Shown: positions 32,815 through 44,699 of the stretch, piece by piece | How positions within the stretch are numbered: the stretch's first letter is position 1 | Layout of the letters: every line of letters starts with the position of its first letter | Source of the DNA: Ailanthus altissimus | Lineage: Eukaryota; Streptophyta; Magnoliopsida; Sapindales; Simaroubaceae | DNA length: 64,000 bases | Reading direction: 5' to 3' | Assembly: GCA_946807835.1 (NCBI GenBank) | Contig: OX327699.1 | Location: forward strand, 19,208,014-19,272,013 | Notes under the pieces: model-generated | Seen by the model: only the letters and a program-made list of their open reading frames with translations | Told to the model about the DNA's origin: nothing | The model's database searches: none | Position numbers and translations under genes: made by a program

Positions 32815-34590
32815 TCATACTTGAGAAATAAACTTGGCCAGGATTGGACGTGGGCAACACATTGCGAGTAAAGGTTGAGCCTTCGGCAAGTTGAGCCCGG
32901 TCCCCTCACTCATGTCCACCAAATCCTCACTGATTCTTTCCCACTGAAAGCATTGAAGTAGTGAACCTAATGTCAACCCAATAATTCTGATGGCTAAACC
33001 TTCCCCAGGACAACTTCTCCTGCCTGACCCAAAAGGTATGAACTTGAACCCATCTCTCGTCCCTTCAAAGCCTTCAAATCTATTGGGTTTAAAGTTTCTG
33101 GGTTCCTCCCAAATTTTAGGATCATTGTGAATGGCCCATGTATTCACAATTAACATTGTGCCTCGGGGTATGCGGTATCCTCCAATTGTGCACTCTTCAG
33201 ATGACTCGTGTGGTAATCCTAAGGGTGATGATGGATATAATCGTAGTGTCTCGTTTATGATGCAACGTAGATAAGGAAGCCTATTCAAATCAAGTTCATT
33301 GATGAAGCGATCAAATCCTATTTGTTTGTCAATTTCTGCTTGTGCCATCTTTAAAACATCTGGATGGTTTAGCAGAAGAGACAATGCCCATTCCAATGTC
33401 CCAGCCGAATTATCAGTTCCCGCTACTAATAGTACCTGTGCAAACATGAGTTAAAATGGTAAATGGATTGTTCTTTTTGTTTAAAAAAAAATTCAACTAA
33501 TTTCTTTGTTCTTTACAAAATTTCTTTCTGTTTTTGGAAAAAAAAGAAAAAGAAAAACTGTTAATTCACCTACTATCAATGCATGTCTTACGAACCTAAC
33601 ATAGAACATTCTCATGCACGGGTAGATTTCCTGCCGTTATGTTTCTTTATCTTATTCATTAAGTATGCATGGTGGAAGATGAGTATAGGCTAATCATACC
33701 AGCAAAAGGCTTTTGATAACATCATCTTTGTAGTACTCAGGCTCTGATTCTTGCAAGGACAACAAAACTTCAATCAATATCTTAATTCTTCTTCCATCTA
33801 AACAATCTTTAATATCGTCACTGTTCATTCTCCTTTTATGCTGTTTTATTAACCTTTCCGCAAACTTCTCTCTCTTCTCTTGCAAATCCATCAAACTTCT
33901 CTCGTCCCCTCCAAACCCTACCCACCTCAGCATCGGCAAAAAGTCTACTAGGCTAGCACCATCAAGACGAAGCGTTTCGAGCACTATCTCGTGACACTTC
34001 CTTGCCTCTTCCGCTTCTACAACCTTGTCCCCGTAGTATCTCCTGCCTAGGATCATCCTCGTGATAACGTTTAAATTTAACTCAAAGAAAGCAGATTTCA
34101 TATCCACCGTCCGACCTTGATTGTCATACAGTCTTCGAAGTAGTAATCTGACTTCATCCATGCGTATAGATGAAAGTGTTTGAAGACGATGACTGGATAA
34201 GATCTCAAGTGACGAGATTCTCCTGAGGTTTTTCCAATGGTTTCCATATGAAGCCCATGCAAGGCTGGCGTAGTTGAAACCCACGTGTTTTCCGGCAAGT
34301 AGATGAGGGCGGTTGGCAAAAACGATGTCGTTGGTGGTGAAACATTCTTCCGCAGCCGATGGAGAGGACACGAGAAGGACACGGCGAGAGCCGAATTCCA
34401 GGAGAAGTATCGGGCCGTATCGGGTTGAGAGTTCGAAAAAAGTTCGGTGGAGAGGTAGCTTGAAAAGGTGGAGATGGCCGATGATGGGTAGCGTTGGGAA
34501 AGGGCTCGGTGGAAGATTCTTGATCTTGCTAACAAGGAAACGGTTAGTTAGTATGTAGAGGACTATGAAGAGAACAAGTTGGAGCAACAT
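32815..34590 (-). CDS. CYP81-like: CYP81-family cytochrome P450, complete, two exons
   Basis: Haem monooxygenase anchored in the ER by its N-terminal helix. CYP81 members hydroxylate isoflavones, lignans, indole glucosinolates or herbicides; the substrate here cannot be told from sequence. Exon 1 is 34590-33700, exon 2 33435-32815, with a 264-bp GT-AG phase-0 intron, giving 503 residues, a normal length. Seen: hydrophobic anchor 1-20, proline hinge PPSPFPTLP, I-helix AGTDNS at 302-307, ExxR as ETLR at 359-362, PNRF, haem loop FGSGRRSCPG with Cys439. Oddities: the conserved Thr of the (A/G)GX(D/E)T oxygen-activation motif is Asn306, and PERF is PNRF. The intron position is identical in the paralogue at 48641-50697. 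No stop or frameshift is seen. Function may be altered by Asn306. Confidence 0.92.
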
Positions 34591-34657
34591 GGTTTCCGAT
34601 CGTGAGACTGAGACTGCTTTCTTAATGCTCGCCGGTGCTTGAACTGGCCTCTCCTTT

Positions 34658-34667
34658 AATTATATAG
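34658..34667 (-). promoter_or_regulatory. TATA box of the CYP81 gene at 32815-34590
   Basis: Minus-strand CTATATAATT, about 70 bases upstream of the start codon in a clear 5' flank. Confidence 0.6.
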
Positions 34668-35250
34668 CGCTGGTATGGTCGCCTATAATTAACAATCATA
34701 GGCAAATTTAAGACTTCTCAACATTGGCCCGTTAACCTTTAAAACAATAAAAATCAAAATAAAAGAACAGAAATAATGGAGTGCAAAATCAAGCAATCTA
34801 AAACGTATTATCTTTTTAATAATATGAACTACGAATTACATTTGAATGTTTTACAATTGTATTATATTTGAATTATGAAAAAGAAGATGTTGTTAGGTCT
34901 CTATCAACTTACTATTTCCAAATCATAAAATTTTAGGTGGTGTGAACATCTCTTTCCGCTTTAGTTATTTTATTTTTTTATACTTACCGTATTTGACCTC
35001 TAATGAACATTTAAAATCTTTCGAAAAAAAATCGAACATTTAAAAAAGAAATTTTTTTATAATTGATAAGTTATTTAAGATATAAATTTTATTTGATTGA
35101 AGTTAATTTTTTTAAATTTTGTTAACCAAATATATGTTACATTTGACCATTTTATCTTTATTATAATTTTAATAATTTTTTTTTCTTATTTTATCTTTTT
35201 TATAAATTAATTAAAAATATAAATTTTTAAATAATTAATTATGAAAAAAA
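34668..35250. other. AT-rich 5' flank, no gene recognised
   Basis: No open frame or repeat end that I can support. Confidence 0.45.
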
Positions 35251-35254
35251 AATT

Positions 35255-35870
35255 TATAATAACAATAATAATTTAAAATATATATATTATAATTAAATAA
35301 TATAAATTATTTAATTGATTAACTTTTTATGTTCTTATAAATTAATTAAAAATAATTAATTTAAAAATAAGTTAAAAAGTAAAATTTTAAAACTTAAAAA
35401 TAAAAGGAATTAAAAAAAAAAAGTAAAAGGCGCATGCATAAGGCCCGCTCCTAGGCATGCGCCCAGCACAACCAAGCCAAGCTTGGGCGCATGCCTACGC
35501 CCCATGAGCCCAAGCTTTGGCTTTCTTTTTAATAAATTTAAAAAATAAAAATAAATAGTAAAAAATAAATTAAAAATAAAAATTTTCCTTTTTCATTAAA
35601 TTAATGAAAAAAAACTATATTATAATTAAATAATATAAATTATTTAATTAAATAAATTTTTTATTAATTAATTAAAATAATTAATTTAAAAATAAATTAC
35701 AAATAAAATTTTAAAAATAAGTTAAAATAAAATTAAAAATAAAAAAGTAAAGCCTTGAGGCACATGCGTGGGGTGCGCGCGCCCAAGGCATACGCCCCAC
35801 AAGGCGTTGCTTGTGACGCATGCGTAAGGCGCGCGCTTCACGCATGCGCTCGCAAGCTTTTTTATTTTAT
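35255..35870. repeat. ~350-bp tandem duplication with GC-rich, palindrome-rich islands
   Basis: An AT-rich block (TATTATAATTAAATAATATA ...) followed by a GC-rich island occurs twice: island 1 at about 35428-35520, island 2 at about 35755-35865. Both islands are full of GCATGCGCC / GGCGCATGC-type inverted words and stand out against ~80% A/T surroundings. Related GC-rich words recur at 36240-36330 and 40610-40800 inside the MULE ends. Confidence 0.6.
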
Positions 35871-36989
35871 TTAAATAGGTAATATATTTTAAACTAAATA
35901 TACTAATTTTTTCTCATTTTACCCCTCACAAATAATATCTCACGCTATTTCTTTTCACTCTCAAAACCGACTCTCTCGTCTTAAAAGCTTTTTCTCAATG
36001 CAATTTACACCAATCTCTCTTAAATTTGTTACCAATTTTGAAGATCTTTCTTAGATCTTACGATATTTTGAAGATTTAGCTGAAGTTGAAAACTAACAAG
36101 TTTATTTTATTTATTTTTTAATTAGTAGTAATGTTTATATTTATATTAAAAATGAGTGTAGTAGATGAGAAATGAATGACTGCAAATGAATATTTATATA
36201 AAAAATTATAAATTTCAAACTCCATAGATATCATAGGTGGTGCGTAGGAGGGCGCGTGGGTGCACCCGTGGCTGTTGCTGGGGCGTCGCCTGGTGCTCGT
36301 GCGAGCACAAGGGTGCTTATGTAGGGCATGCATTGTTGCACACCGTGGTACAGCCATCGATTTTTTTTATTTTATATATTTATATTAAATATATATTTGT
36401 ATATATATATAATTTATATATTCAGTTTATTTTTAATTTAGTTGTATATATAATTAAACTAAGATTACGTTGTATTTTTTCAGGTGCCATTGATCATGCC
36501 GCAAATTTTGACCATTATATACTTTGGGAAAAGATGAGAGAGCTGTAGTGAAGGTTTTAAAAGATACATTGGATATCATAATATGCACATGGTATTAGAT
36601 ATAAATCGTTGTTGAGAAGAATTTGTCATCTTCTAGGAGGTTATCAGGAGAATTATAAAGTAACTCTCAAATTTAAGGTTCCTTCAAGTACTATAAACTT
36701 GAGACCTATTTCACTTGAAAATGATGACGATATAATATTGTGGTTGAGCTTCAGAATAATATGGCTACACCGCTTTGTGTAATAGTAGATACTCGAGGAC
36801 CTGAAAATAATATAGAAGCACCCAAGGAGCAAAAACAGTAAATGCTCGACAACGCTTGTGTATATTCCAAATCTCTCGAATGATTATCATTATTCTCCTC
36901 TGATGTTCAACGAACAACTAGGCTACACATATTATAATAGTAAGATATATAGAGATGTTGGCGTTCTTGGCTATAATATTGGTCAAGAT

Positions 36990-38100
36990 GTTAGATATAA
37001 TGTAAGTAATAAGAAAACAAGTTAGGAACATTGTAAGAATGATAATCATGGTTATGATTATGAGGTTGATGATGATGGTAGAAATGATGATTATGAAAAG
37101 ACTGGGGATGGAAATGATGTGTTGGTGATGATGATGATGATGAGCATAATCATAATGATAATAATGATGATGATAATGATAATGATAATGATGATGATGA
37201 TAATAATGGTTATGGTAGAGAAGAAAGGGTTAAGGTAGAAAACTCATTTTAGTTTCAGCCTGAAATACCACCATTTGACTTGAATATATAAACAAAAAAT
37301 ATCTTCTACTAAAATTGGTGATGTATTTGTAATAAAATTATATAACAATAAAGATGAAGTTCATGAAATTATAAGTATGGTTGCACTGAAGGGCAAATAG
37401 AACTTTAGAGTTTACAAATCCACCAAAGATCGTTTTGAGTTAAAATGCAATGATGATAGCTATAAGGGGAGATTACGGGCAGTGTCGACATAAGGACGAC
37501 ATTTTTTTATCTTAAGGCAAGTAGATAAAGATCACACTTGTACTTTGAGTCAGTTACGGGATAGTCATCGGCAAGCTAAGAGTCGAATTATTGCTAAAGT
37601 AATAAAAAATAAGTTTACATCAGTCAATAAAAATTATAGGTCAAAAGATATTCAAGCAGACATGTGTCAAGAATTTGGTATTTAGATAACGTATACTACA
37701 TCTTGGTGAGCTAGGGAGCGTGCATTAAGATTGATAAGAGGTGCTCCAGAGGATTTGTTCAGATTGCTTCCTGCATACAGCTATATGTTGCAACAAAATA
37801 ACCCGAGTATAGTTACTCATTTAAAAACTGACGCGAATAATCACTTTAAGTATTTCTTTTTGGCATTAGGAACCTGCATCATAGGTTTTAATTCATTAAT
37901 CCGATCGGTGATTGCAGTGGATGAAATATTTTTGAAAGATTTTTATCTTGGTACAATGTTTGTGGTCGTTTGTAAATATGAAAACAATCAGATTTTTTCA
38001 TTTCTTAAAAAATTGCTGACTCAGAAAATAATACTTATTGGGAGTAGTTTATGGTTAAACTGTGAGGAGTAATTGCAGACCATCAGAATCTTGTCTTTAT
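36990..38100 (+). pseudogene. MuDR-type MULE transposase, truncated
   Basis: The N-terminal part is an Asp-rich stretch encoded by (GAT)n repeats (37030-37212). Then comes the MuDR DNA-binding start (STKDRFELKCNDDSYKG, near 37420). Then an open stretch, 37731-38072, holds the MULE transposase core (HFKYFFLALGTCIIGF ... VIAVDEIFLKDFYLGTMF) with the first catalytic Asp of the VD motif. A frameshift follows near 38000 and the rest of the catalytic domain is absent after ADHQNLVF-like sequence near 38090. Stops occur upstream at about 37680 and 37710. Inactive. Confidence 0.8.
37030..37212 (+). repeat. (GAT)n / (GATAAT)n microsatellite
   Basis: Interrupted GAT and GATAAT repeats, coding for an acidic Asp tract in the transposase remnant. 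Confidence 0.85.
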
Positions 38101-38470
38101 ATCTACAATTGTGCAATCCTGTAAGTATATGTCAGAAAACGTTCTTTAACACAAACGCAAAATTTTTAAATATTTATTTATGTGCTGCAATACAAAGAAT
38201 ATGTATAAGTTTCAATACTATTAAACAACTCACAAAACAAAAAAAAGTAAAAACAAGTCCTCACTGAATTGTCAAGCCAGTATTGTAGTAGGTCATTAAA
38301 CTATGTATAGTTGGGATCGAGGCTGTCGAAATGAACCCGTTACATTGGGTCATTGTTTTTTATCTAATCTTGAATCTCAGTAAATTTAATCTGATCAATA
38401 GGAATTATCTGCCCGTTTACATCAATTGTAGGTGCTACTTGTAATTCCACAAGTTTCTTCTTCATGAGCT

Positions 38471-38704
38471 TTTTGAATGAATTAGTATATAGACTGACTT
38501 GGGCTACTGCCTTCTTGCGAAGGCACCCATATCTACTTATGTTTTGGATTTTTGAATGAATTAGTATATAGACTGACTTGGGATACTGCCTTCTTGCGAA
38601 GGCACCTATATCTACTTATGTTTTGGATTTTTGAATGAATTAGTATATAGACTGACTTGGGCTACTGCCTTCTTGCGAAGGCACCCATACCTACTTATGT
38701 TTTC
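38471..38704 (+). repeat. 79-bp tandem repeat, three copies
   Basis: Copies start at 38471, 38550 and 38629 and are almost identical (GGCTACTG versus GGATACTG, CCCATATC versus CCTATATC and CCCATACC). Each contains the hairpin GCCTTCTTGCGAAGGC. Located inside the MULE between its two genes. Confidence 0.93.
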
Positions 38705-38989
38705 ACCCAACAAAGCAAGTATAATTTTTATACTTGTAAGGCTATCAGCTACATGCTGTAAATCCATTGTGATAGGCTAATGCTGAGACTCGCTGGCAAG
38801 AGTAAATGTCTAAAAGTCAGTAGCCATGAATTTGGTACCCTACAAAATCAAACAATACCAGTTAATGTATTAATTTGTTAAACTTTGTAGCTAATGTAAT
38901 TTAGGTTTAAAACGTACCATACTCTGCCATGTATCTTCAGAGATCTTGGCTGGTTTAAGCTGTTACATCAAGAGAGATATGTAATGTAA

Positions 38990-40400
38990 GATATTTTCTT
39001 CTACCTTATCAATCTTGGCGGAAAGCTCTGAGTTAATCTTATCAATCCTGGTAAATAGCTTTTTTTCAAGATCATCCATCCTCTTCTCTAAGATATCATA
39101 TTGTGATGATGACGCATCGGATTCAAACTATACATAAGTAATTATAATCAATTTTCACAAGCTAATACTCATCAATAGCATAAGTAATTATAATTCAAGA
39201 AAAATAAATAAATTATTATACCTTTGATTCAGTCACTGGCAAGGCTTGAAATTCATAATTAGGCTGAAGATCATCGGTGAATCGAGTGTCTGAAATCTCA
39301 ACTTTCTCCAACTTAAGACTCCCTTCCTATTTTTTCGATGGAATGTACAAGTTTACCGTCACACGATAGTCCGCACTCTTCTTATGTTTGTGGGGCACCA
39401 ACTTCTTATGAACCTCCAAAGCCTTTATAATATTTTAGATTTATTAATCATTATTAGGAAAAATAACAAAAGTTATAAGGAAATTATATCTATTTTTTGT
39501 TGAACATAAAAGCATATCCTAACACCATCGAATAGGACGTTTACGATATTTTTGTATAATGGGGTACCCGTACCAGATCAATTTAGAATATACAAAAAAT
39601 AGTCTCCATTCCTGTAGGCAAACAGCTCTCCATATCTCAGGATCGCTTCGTAGATCCACACTTGAGATGATAATAAATAAAAAAATTACAATGTCAACAA
39701 AATAATTTTTTTTTGTATCCCAATATGATAATGAATCAAAAAAATAGAATTACTCACCAAAAATGTTTGACTAAATAAGTATAAGTTGTATAATTTCTTA
39801 TCCAGAGCGCCTATTTTTTTTTATCTTCACTAACTTTTTAATTGGAGCCGTACATAAACTATTGTAGAGTACAGTCCATGCAATTGTGCCCCAAGGATAA
39901 ACATTAAACTCATCTAAATTATCTACGAGACAAAGTATAAAATATTGTATGGCTCTATTCCGATCACATGGCATTAACAATTTATGAAATATATAAAATA
40001 GACACATTTTTACTGCATCTACATTATTGTTAAATGTAATGCTCACGAACCACGGATCTAAATCTCTATGAGTTAACTCACTTCTACCCGAAAAATATTT
40101 ATGTCATAATCTATCACCTAACCCACTTGCTACAGGATAATCCCTCATCAACAAATTAGTAATCAAATAAAATTCTAGATGAGAGAATCTAATACGTCTT
40201 TCACTTATATATAACCATAATTTTTCATATAAATTTTTGGTATGTACACGTCTTAATAAAATCTTATGTGCTAAAATACTTGAGAATGAAATATCTGATA
40301 CATCCAAAAAAATAACTAAAACATGTGGTTCTAAATATTTCGACCTGCCTCGAAGTCAATTTGTCTTTTATATTTTGTATAACTCATAACTTCGAGTAAG
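38990..40400 (-). pseudogene. DUF1985 / ULP1-like gene remnant of the MULE
   Basis: On the minus strand the block 40307-40104 has the DUF1985 opening (LLRRVHTKNLYEKLWLYISE, RIRFSHLEF). 40046-39798 continues with YFILCLVDNLDEFNVYPWGT. Further on, 39110-39010 encodes a coiled coil (LEKRMDDLEKKLF, KINSELSAKID). This order is that of the ULP1-family genes carried by some plant MULEs, whose C-terminus is a SUMO-protease-like domain. The protease domain is not found, several stops occur, and exon structure is unclear. Confidence 0.7.
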
Positions 40401-41454
40401 TATGTACATTCACTCGGTAGAAAATATTTTTGGTAATTACGTAGTCTTTTGAGACATTCTCCTTCTTGAAAAAATTAAAAATTATTAGCAATTTAAAATG
40501 ATATATTAAATAATTATTAAACAATTTAAAATTATAAAATTAAATATTTATTAATAAATAAAATGATATATTTTTCAATTAATAATAAATAAATAAATTT
40601 GCCACGTGGTAGCTTGCCTTAGCGCCACATGGCAGCCCGCACCCAACGTCAGGCGCATGCCACGCAGTGGGGTGGGCGCTGTTGGGCGCTCATCATGCCG
40701 TTAGGCGTGCACCACAGTGCGCACCCAACGACGTGCCACGCCATGCGCCAAATGCTGTGGCAGGCCGTTGGCATGTGCTTCTACGCGCCTGCTGCGTGAA
40801 GCATATTCACCGTCTATATAAGCACGCGTTGGCACGTGTCTCACAAAAAATGGCTGAAATCTGCCATTTTTGGCAATTTTTTATTTTACACACATTTTTA
40901 ACTTATTTTTCATATTACATCTATACATTTCTAATAATTAACTACAAAAATTACTCAAAATCATAAAAAAATAAACTTACCAATTTTCTCCCATTTTTTA
41001 TTTTTTAAACTTTACAATAAATTATTTTAACTTGAATCTTCAAAATCTTTTATTTTTATAGTCAATTTGAAAAAAAAAATAAGGAAAATTTGTAAGTTGT
41101 AAGAGAGAGAGAGAGAGGGGGAGTGTCGGTGTTAAAGAGAAAAAAGAGGTTTTAGGGGTAAGGGTAAAGTGATAAGAAAAAATAGAATTTGGTTAATAAA
41201 GTGGGATGAATTTTGACTCGGCCAAAATAAAAATTTTATTATTTTTTTTGTCAACTACGAAAATTTCCCTTTAAAAAGTTGCCCGCTTGGAGATCTCGTA
41301 TTTTGTTAGGAGTAAATAAAAAAAATATTACGTTTATCTCTTTCTTTCTCTCTCTATGCCTCGAATTAGTTGTAAATATTCTCTTTTTTCCCCCTTTTCT
41401 CTCTTATGTTATTGAATTTCTTTTTATTATTAAACTTGCTTAAATTGTCTAGGG

Positions 41455-41575
41455 TAAAAAACTTATGGTGCTTAGCTTCACTGAAACAGAGATCCTTTGT
41501 TCGAATCCTTCCTCTTCTATGTCAAAAAATGATTATTATTATTATTATTATTATTATACAAACATTATAGAATAT
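41455..41575 (+). repeat. tRNA-like SINE fragment and (ATT)n microsatellite
   Basis: GTGCTTAGCTTCACTGAAAC and GTTCGAATCC are spaced like tRNA A and B boxes (41469-41508). An (ATT)n tract follows at about 41532-41560. Probably a SINE remnant; not a tRNA gene. Confidence 0.4.
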
Positions 41576-41729
41576 ACATATAGTTTAAAAAACAAAAAAA
41601 AAATATGTGAAAGCAACTCATTTTTTTTATATAAAAAATGTATTTCACTCCAACAACCCAAGTTCAACATGACTTATCGTTGACCTCATAATTTGGTTAA
41701 TTTGAAGTCAACCAATTAAATTTGTTATT

Positions 41730-42290
41730 TGTTAGAAATCAGTGGTTAGATACCAGATAAAATAACCACAAAGATGCAAAGAACATGAGTTATAGTAGTT
41801 CGGCTCGATTGTAGCCTACATTCACTCCACTGAGCCTTTGAGCTTATTATCATTTCATCAATAATCAATGTTTTATATAATAGGGGAGAAGAAATTATAG
41901 CCTTTTTACAGAGAGAATGAACAAAAATAAAAACATAAGAATATTATGTGAAAACTGTATTAGAGAGAAATTGGATGCCTTTCTCCATTGTTGAGCCTCT
42001 TTTTATAGGTGTTGTAGGGTTTAGTAGTAAAGTATTAGTATAAGTAGTCAAGTTGTCTCTTTCTTCTCTTAGGGTATATCTCGAGATCGTTAGAGGTCAC
42101 CTTAGAGATTTTCAAGATTCCGAGCATCTTGAATTTAAGGGTGGTTTGAGTTTTTAATGTCATTTTCCTTAATCAAAGGTTCTTAGTCCAGTGTCTTTTC
42201 TTTGTCAATGAAGTGTGCTCAGTCTTTAATAGTTATTGATGCGCTGATCGGCTCGAACAACCTACTCGGTTCATGACATCTTCTGAAATA
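41730..42290 (+). repeat. possible copia solo LTR
   Basis: It begins TGTTAGAAATCAGTGG and shortly after has the GTAGTTCGGCTCGATTG ... CCTACATTCACTCC phrase, which parallels the TACGTGGTTTGGCCGATTG phrase of the copia LTRs at 2771 and 4999. No partner, primer site or target duplication was found and the right end is a guess. Confidence 0.35.
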
Positions 42291-43300
42291 TGAGTCTTTC
42301 AATTTTTAGTATTAACTTATTGATACTGAAAATTTTGATACTGAAAATTTTAAAATAATACCTCATATTAAAAATATCTCCTCAGTTTTTATTTTACTAA
42401 GCTCCTTAATGATAGAATGCTCTTTTGGCACTCATCCCTCGGTATTAAAGAAGTGTACAAGTAGTCCTTTTATTTTGTCTTGATTATCACTTAGATTGGT
42501 CCACATGACGTAAGCACTTGCAAAATTGTTAAAGTGCACTACTGAATTTTTTATTTTGAAACTGACACCCAATTGATTCTCATTTATTTATAAATGACCC
42601 TTCAAAAATGCACGTCGACAAGTAGATTAGGGAACAATTGCGTCTTTTCATTCATTTATGGTCGTGGCTTAATCTTAGAACGTATATGTCAATCGAACAA
42701 TTAAGATACGAGCTTTGAAGTATTGTTGCCAATTGAAAAGGCATTCTTTCTATAAGTGCATTCTATCCTTTATATTTGAAATCAATGGTTGTGACAATGT
42801 TGTTCCCTCCATAAATAAGAGGGCTTCTTTTCATTCCTTCATTTTGTTTAGCGATTCTAAAAGAAGAGAGAAAATGACTATTTATAGTCTTTAAAGAGAT
42901 AGAAACATTGTAACCCTTATCTAGTGCAATCTTCCATTGAAAGAATATTCATTTAAGTAAGTGTTCTTTCTTTAAATTCTTAGTGCTCTTGATCTTAATA
43001 TCCTTATTAGGTTGGATTCTATATATATAGTGTCTATCTATATTTATTGATGCGAACCAAACTACTAAAGCTTTATAAGGTCCATTGAGATCCTTGGGAG
43101 TCCAATGACAAAGGCAAGAATCAAGAAAATTGATATAACATTAAATGAGCTAATTGAGCACATCACACTTTCATGCTATATTCAAGTTATTAATCTTCTA
43201 GAATTAAAATTTTAAAAAAATCTGGTGCATTTAAAGAGGAGTGAAAAGCTCAAAGTAGAAAATTAATTTCAATGACAACTGTGGAATTCTAAGTTTTACA
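42291..43300. other. no gene recognised
   Basis: AT-rich DNA; the right part may belong to the gypsy LTR that ends at 43956, whose start I could not place. Confidence 0.4.
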
Positions 43301-43956
43301 GCACATGTTTCTAAGCTTTCTAAAGAAAACTAAAAAGAAAAAGTCAGACACTTAGTAGGTGAAATTTGACATGTTTGTTGGAATTGAAGACTTTAGTTAA
43401 GAATGAAAGTCAGATACTTAGTAGTTGAAGCTTGAAATCTTTGCTAGAATTGAAGACTTTTCTTTCCAAATCAAGACTTAGGAACATGCTTACTGAATTA
43501 GTAAAAATTATGTTTGAATTTTGTAATTGTATTTATTGTGTTAATTGTAACCGTAGACTTTTGGATATGAGGGTAGTTGTAAGTCTAAATTCAAGTTTGA
43601 ATTTGTAACTTGACATTCCATGTAGTCTTTATAAATACGATGAGGATTGAAATATTTAAGAGGACCATAGAATTTATGAAATAATATTTGTGAGAGTTTT
43701 TTTCTTAAGTTCTTTATAGAACTTTTATTAGAACTTATCAAGATTTCATCTTGTGACATTCTTCTAAACTTATCACTCACAACTTCTAATCCAACTTGAG
43801 TGTGGAGTCTAAAATTTCTTATACCGCTAGTTCTTATTTTTTATAGATAACGGGTCAAGGTCTTTGTTTTGGTTAATCTAAAAATATAAATTAGAACAAT
43901 CTTGGGCAAAGAACCTCATTGAGCATCGGGTCTTACTTTTCTTTGTGAGGTTTACA
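43300..43956 (+). repeat. 5' LTR (right part) of a gypsy element
   Basis: It ends GTGAGGTTTACA four bases before a perfect tRNA-Met primer site. TTATAAATACGA near 43630 could be the LTR TATA box. The left boundary is not resolved and no second LTR is present. Confidence 0.6.
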
Positions 43957-43960
43957 TCAT

Positions 43961-43974
43961 TTGGTATCAGAGCT
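43961..43974 (+). other. primer-binding site (tRNA-Met) of the gypsy element
   Basis: TTGGTATCAGAGCT, in the expected place after the LTR end. Sets the element on the plus strand. Confidence 0.85.
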
Positions 43975-44699
43975 TAAGCTCTAATCAGGTTTGAATTATC
44001 CTTTTTATTTCTATTGTTTGTTCGTTCTTTTAAATTCGCATATTTATTTTAGTCCCTAAAATTTATAGCTTATATCAATTTTTTTTTGTTTCTTTTTGTC
44101 AATTGTTTTATCTATTTCTTCACGTTCTATTATTACATATTAGTAAAAAAAAAAAAAGAGACAAACAAATCAGAAAAAGAAAATTAGACTCCAAGTTTAC
44201 TATTCTAAATTTCTTAAAAAAAAGTTTTGAATTAGTTGAATTCAAGTTTTGTTTCATCAAGTGTATTATGTTTATTTAAATTCAGCCTAAAACAAAACAC
44301 AATCCTAATTGTTTTTTTTTTCTTATGTCATTGTTCCATTATACCTTTGTCTCTTTGTTGCTTAAATTCTACTTATTTTTTACCCTTTCCGTTTAAATCA
44401 TTTTTAGTGAGACTGATTTGTCAAGTTTTGAACTGTCACGTGTTAATTTTGATTAAGTTTATTTTAGTTCAATAAATAACTAAATAGGAGAATAAAGAGT
44501 GAAAAAAAAGGCGAGAGAGTGGTGAAAACTTAAGAAGGTAAAAGTCGTTTGAGTGCTAAACATGAGAGTGAGTGAATTTTCTTGAGTGAAACACGTGAAG
44601 GAGTACTTGTGAGGCCCTTAACCGTGTTATATAATTATAAATAAGCAGAAAACTCAATCGAAAAGAAACAATAACTAACCAACTCAAACCTAACACTAT

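Larger units (their letters stand above)
35875..41270. mobile_element. Mutator-like element (MULE) with transposase and ULP1-like gene
   Basis: The two ends are long, diverged inverted repeats. Left, about 35885-36360, with TTTTCTCATTTTACCCCTCA. Right, about 40600-41215, whose complement has TTTTTCTTATCACTTTACCC. Both ends also share a complementary TTTTGAAGAT-containing stretch and GC-rich blocks. Inside are a broken MuDR transposase (plus strand) and a DUF1985/ULP1-type gene remnant (minus strand), the arrangement of plant MULEs that carry ULP1-like genes. Exact ends and the 9-bp target duplication are not resolved. Confidence 0.6.

Noticed and set aside
34098..34558. Open frames overlapping CYP81 exon 1
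   Set aside because: Shadows of the P450 coding sequence in other frames.
38471..38704. CRISPR-like direct repeats
   Set aside because: Contiguous 79-bp tandem copies without unique spacers, in a plant MULE.
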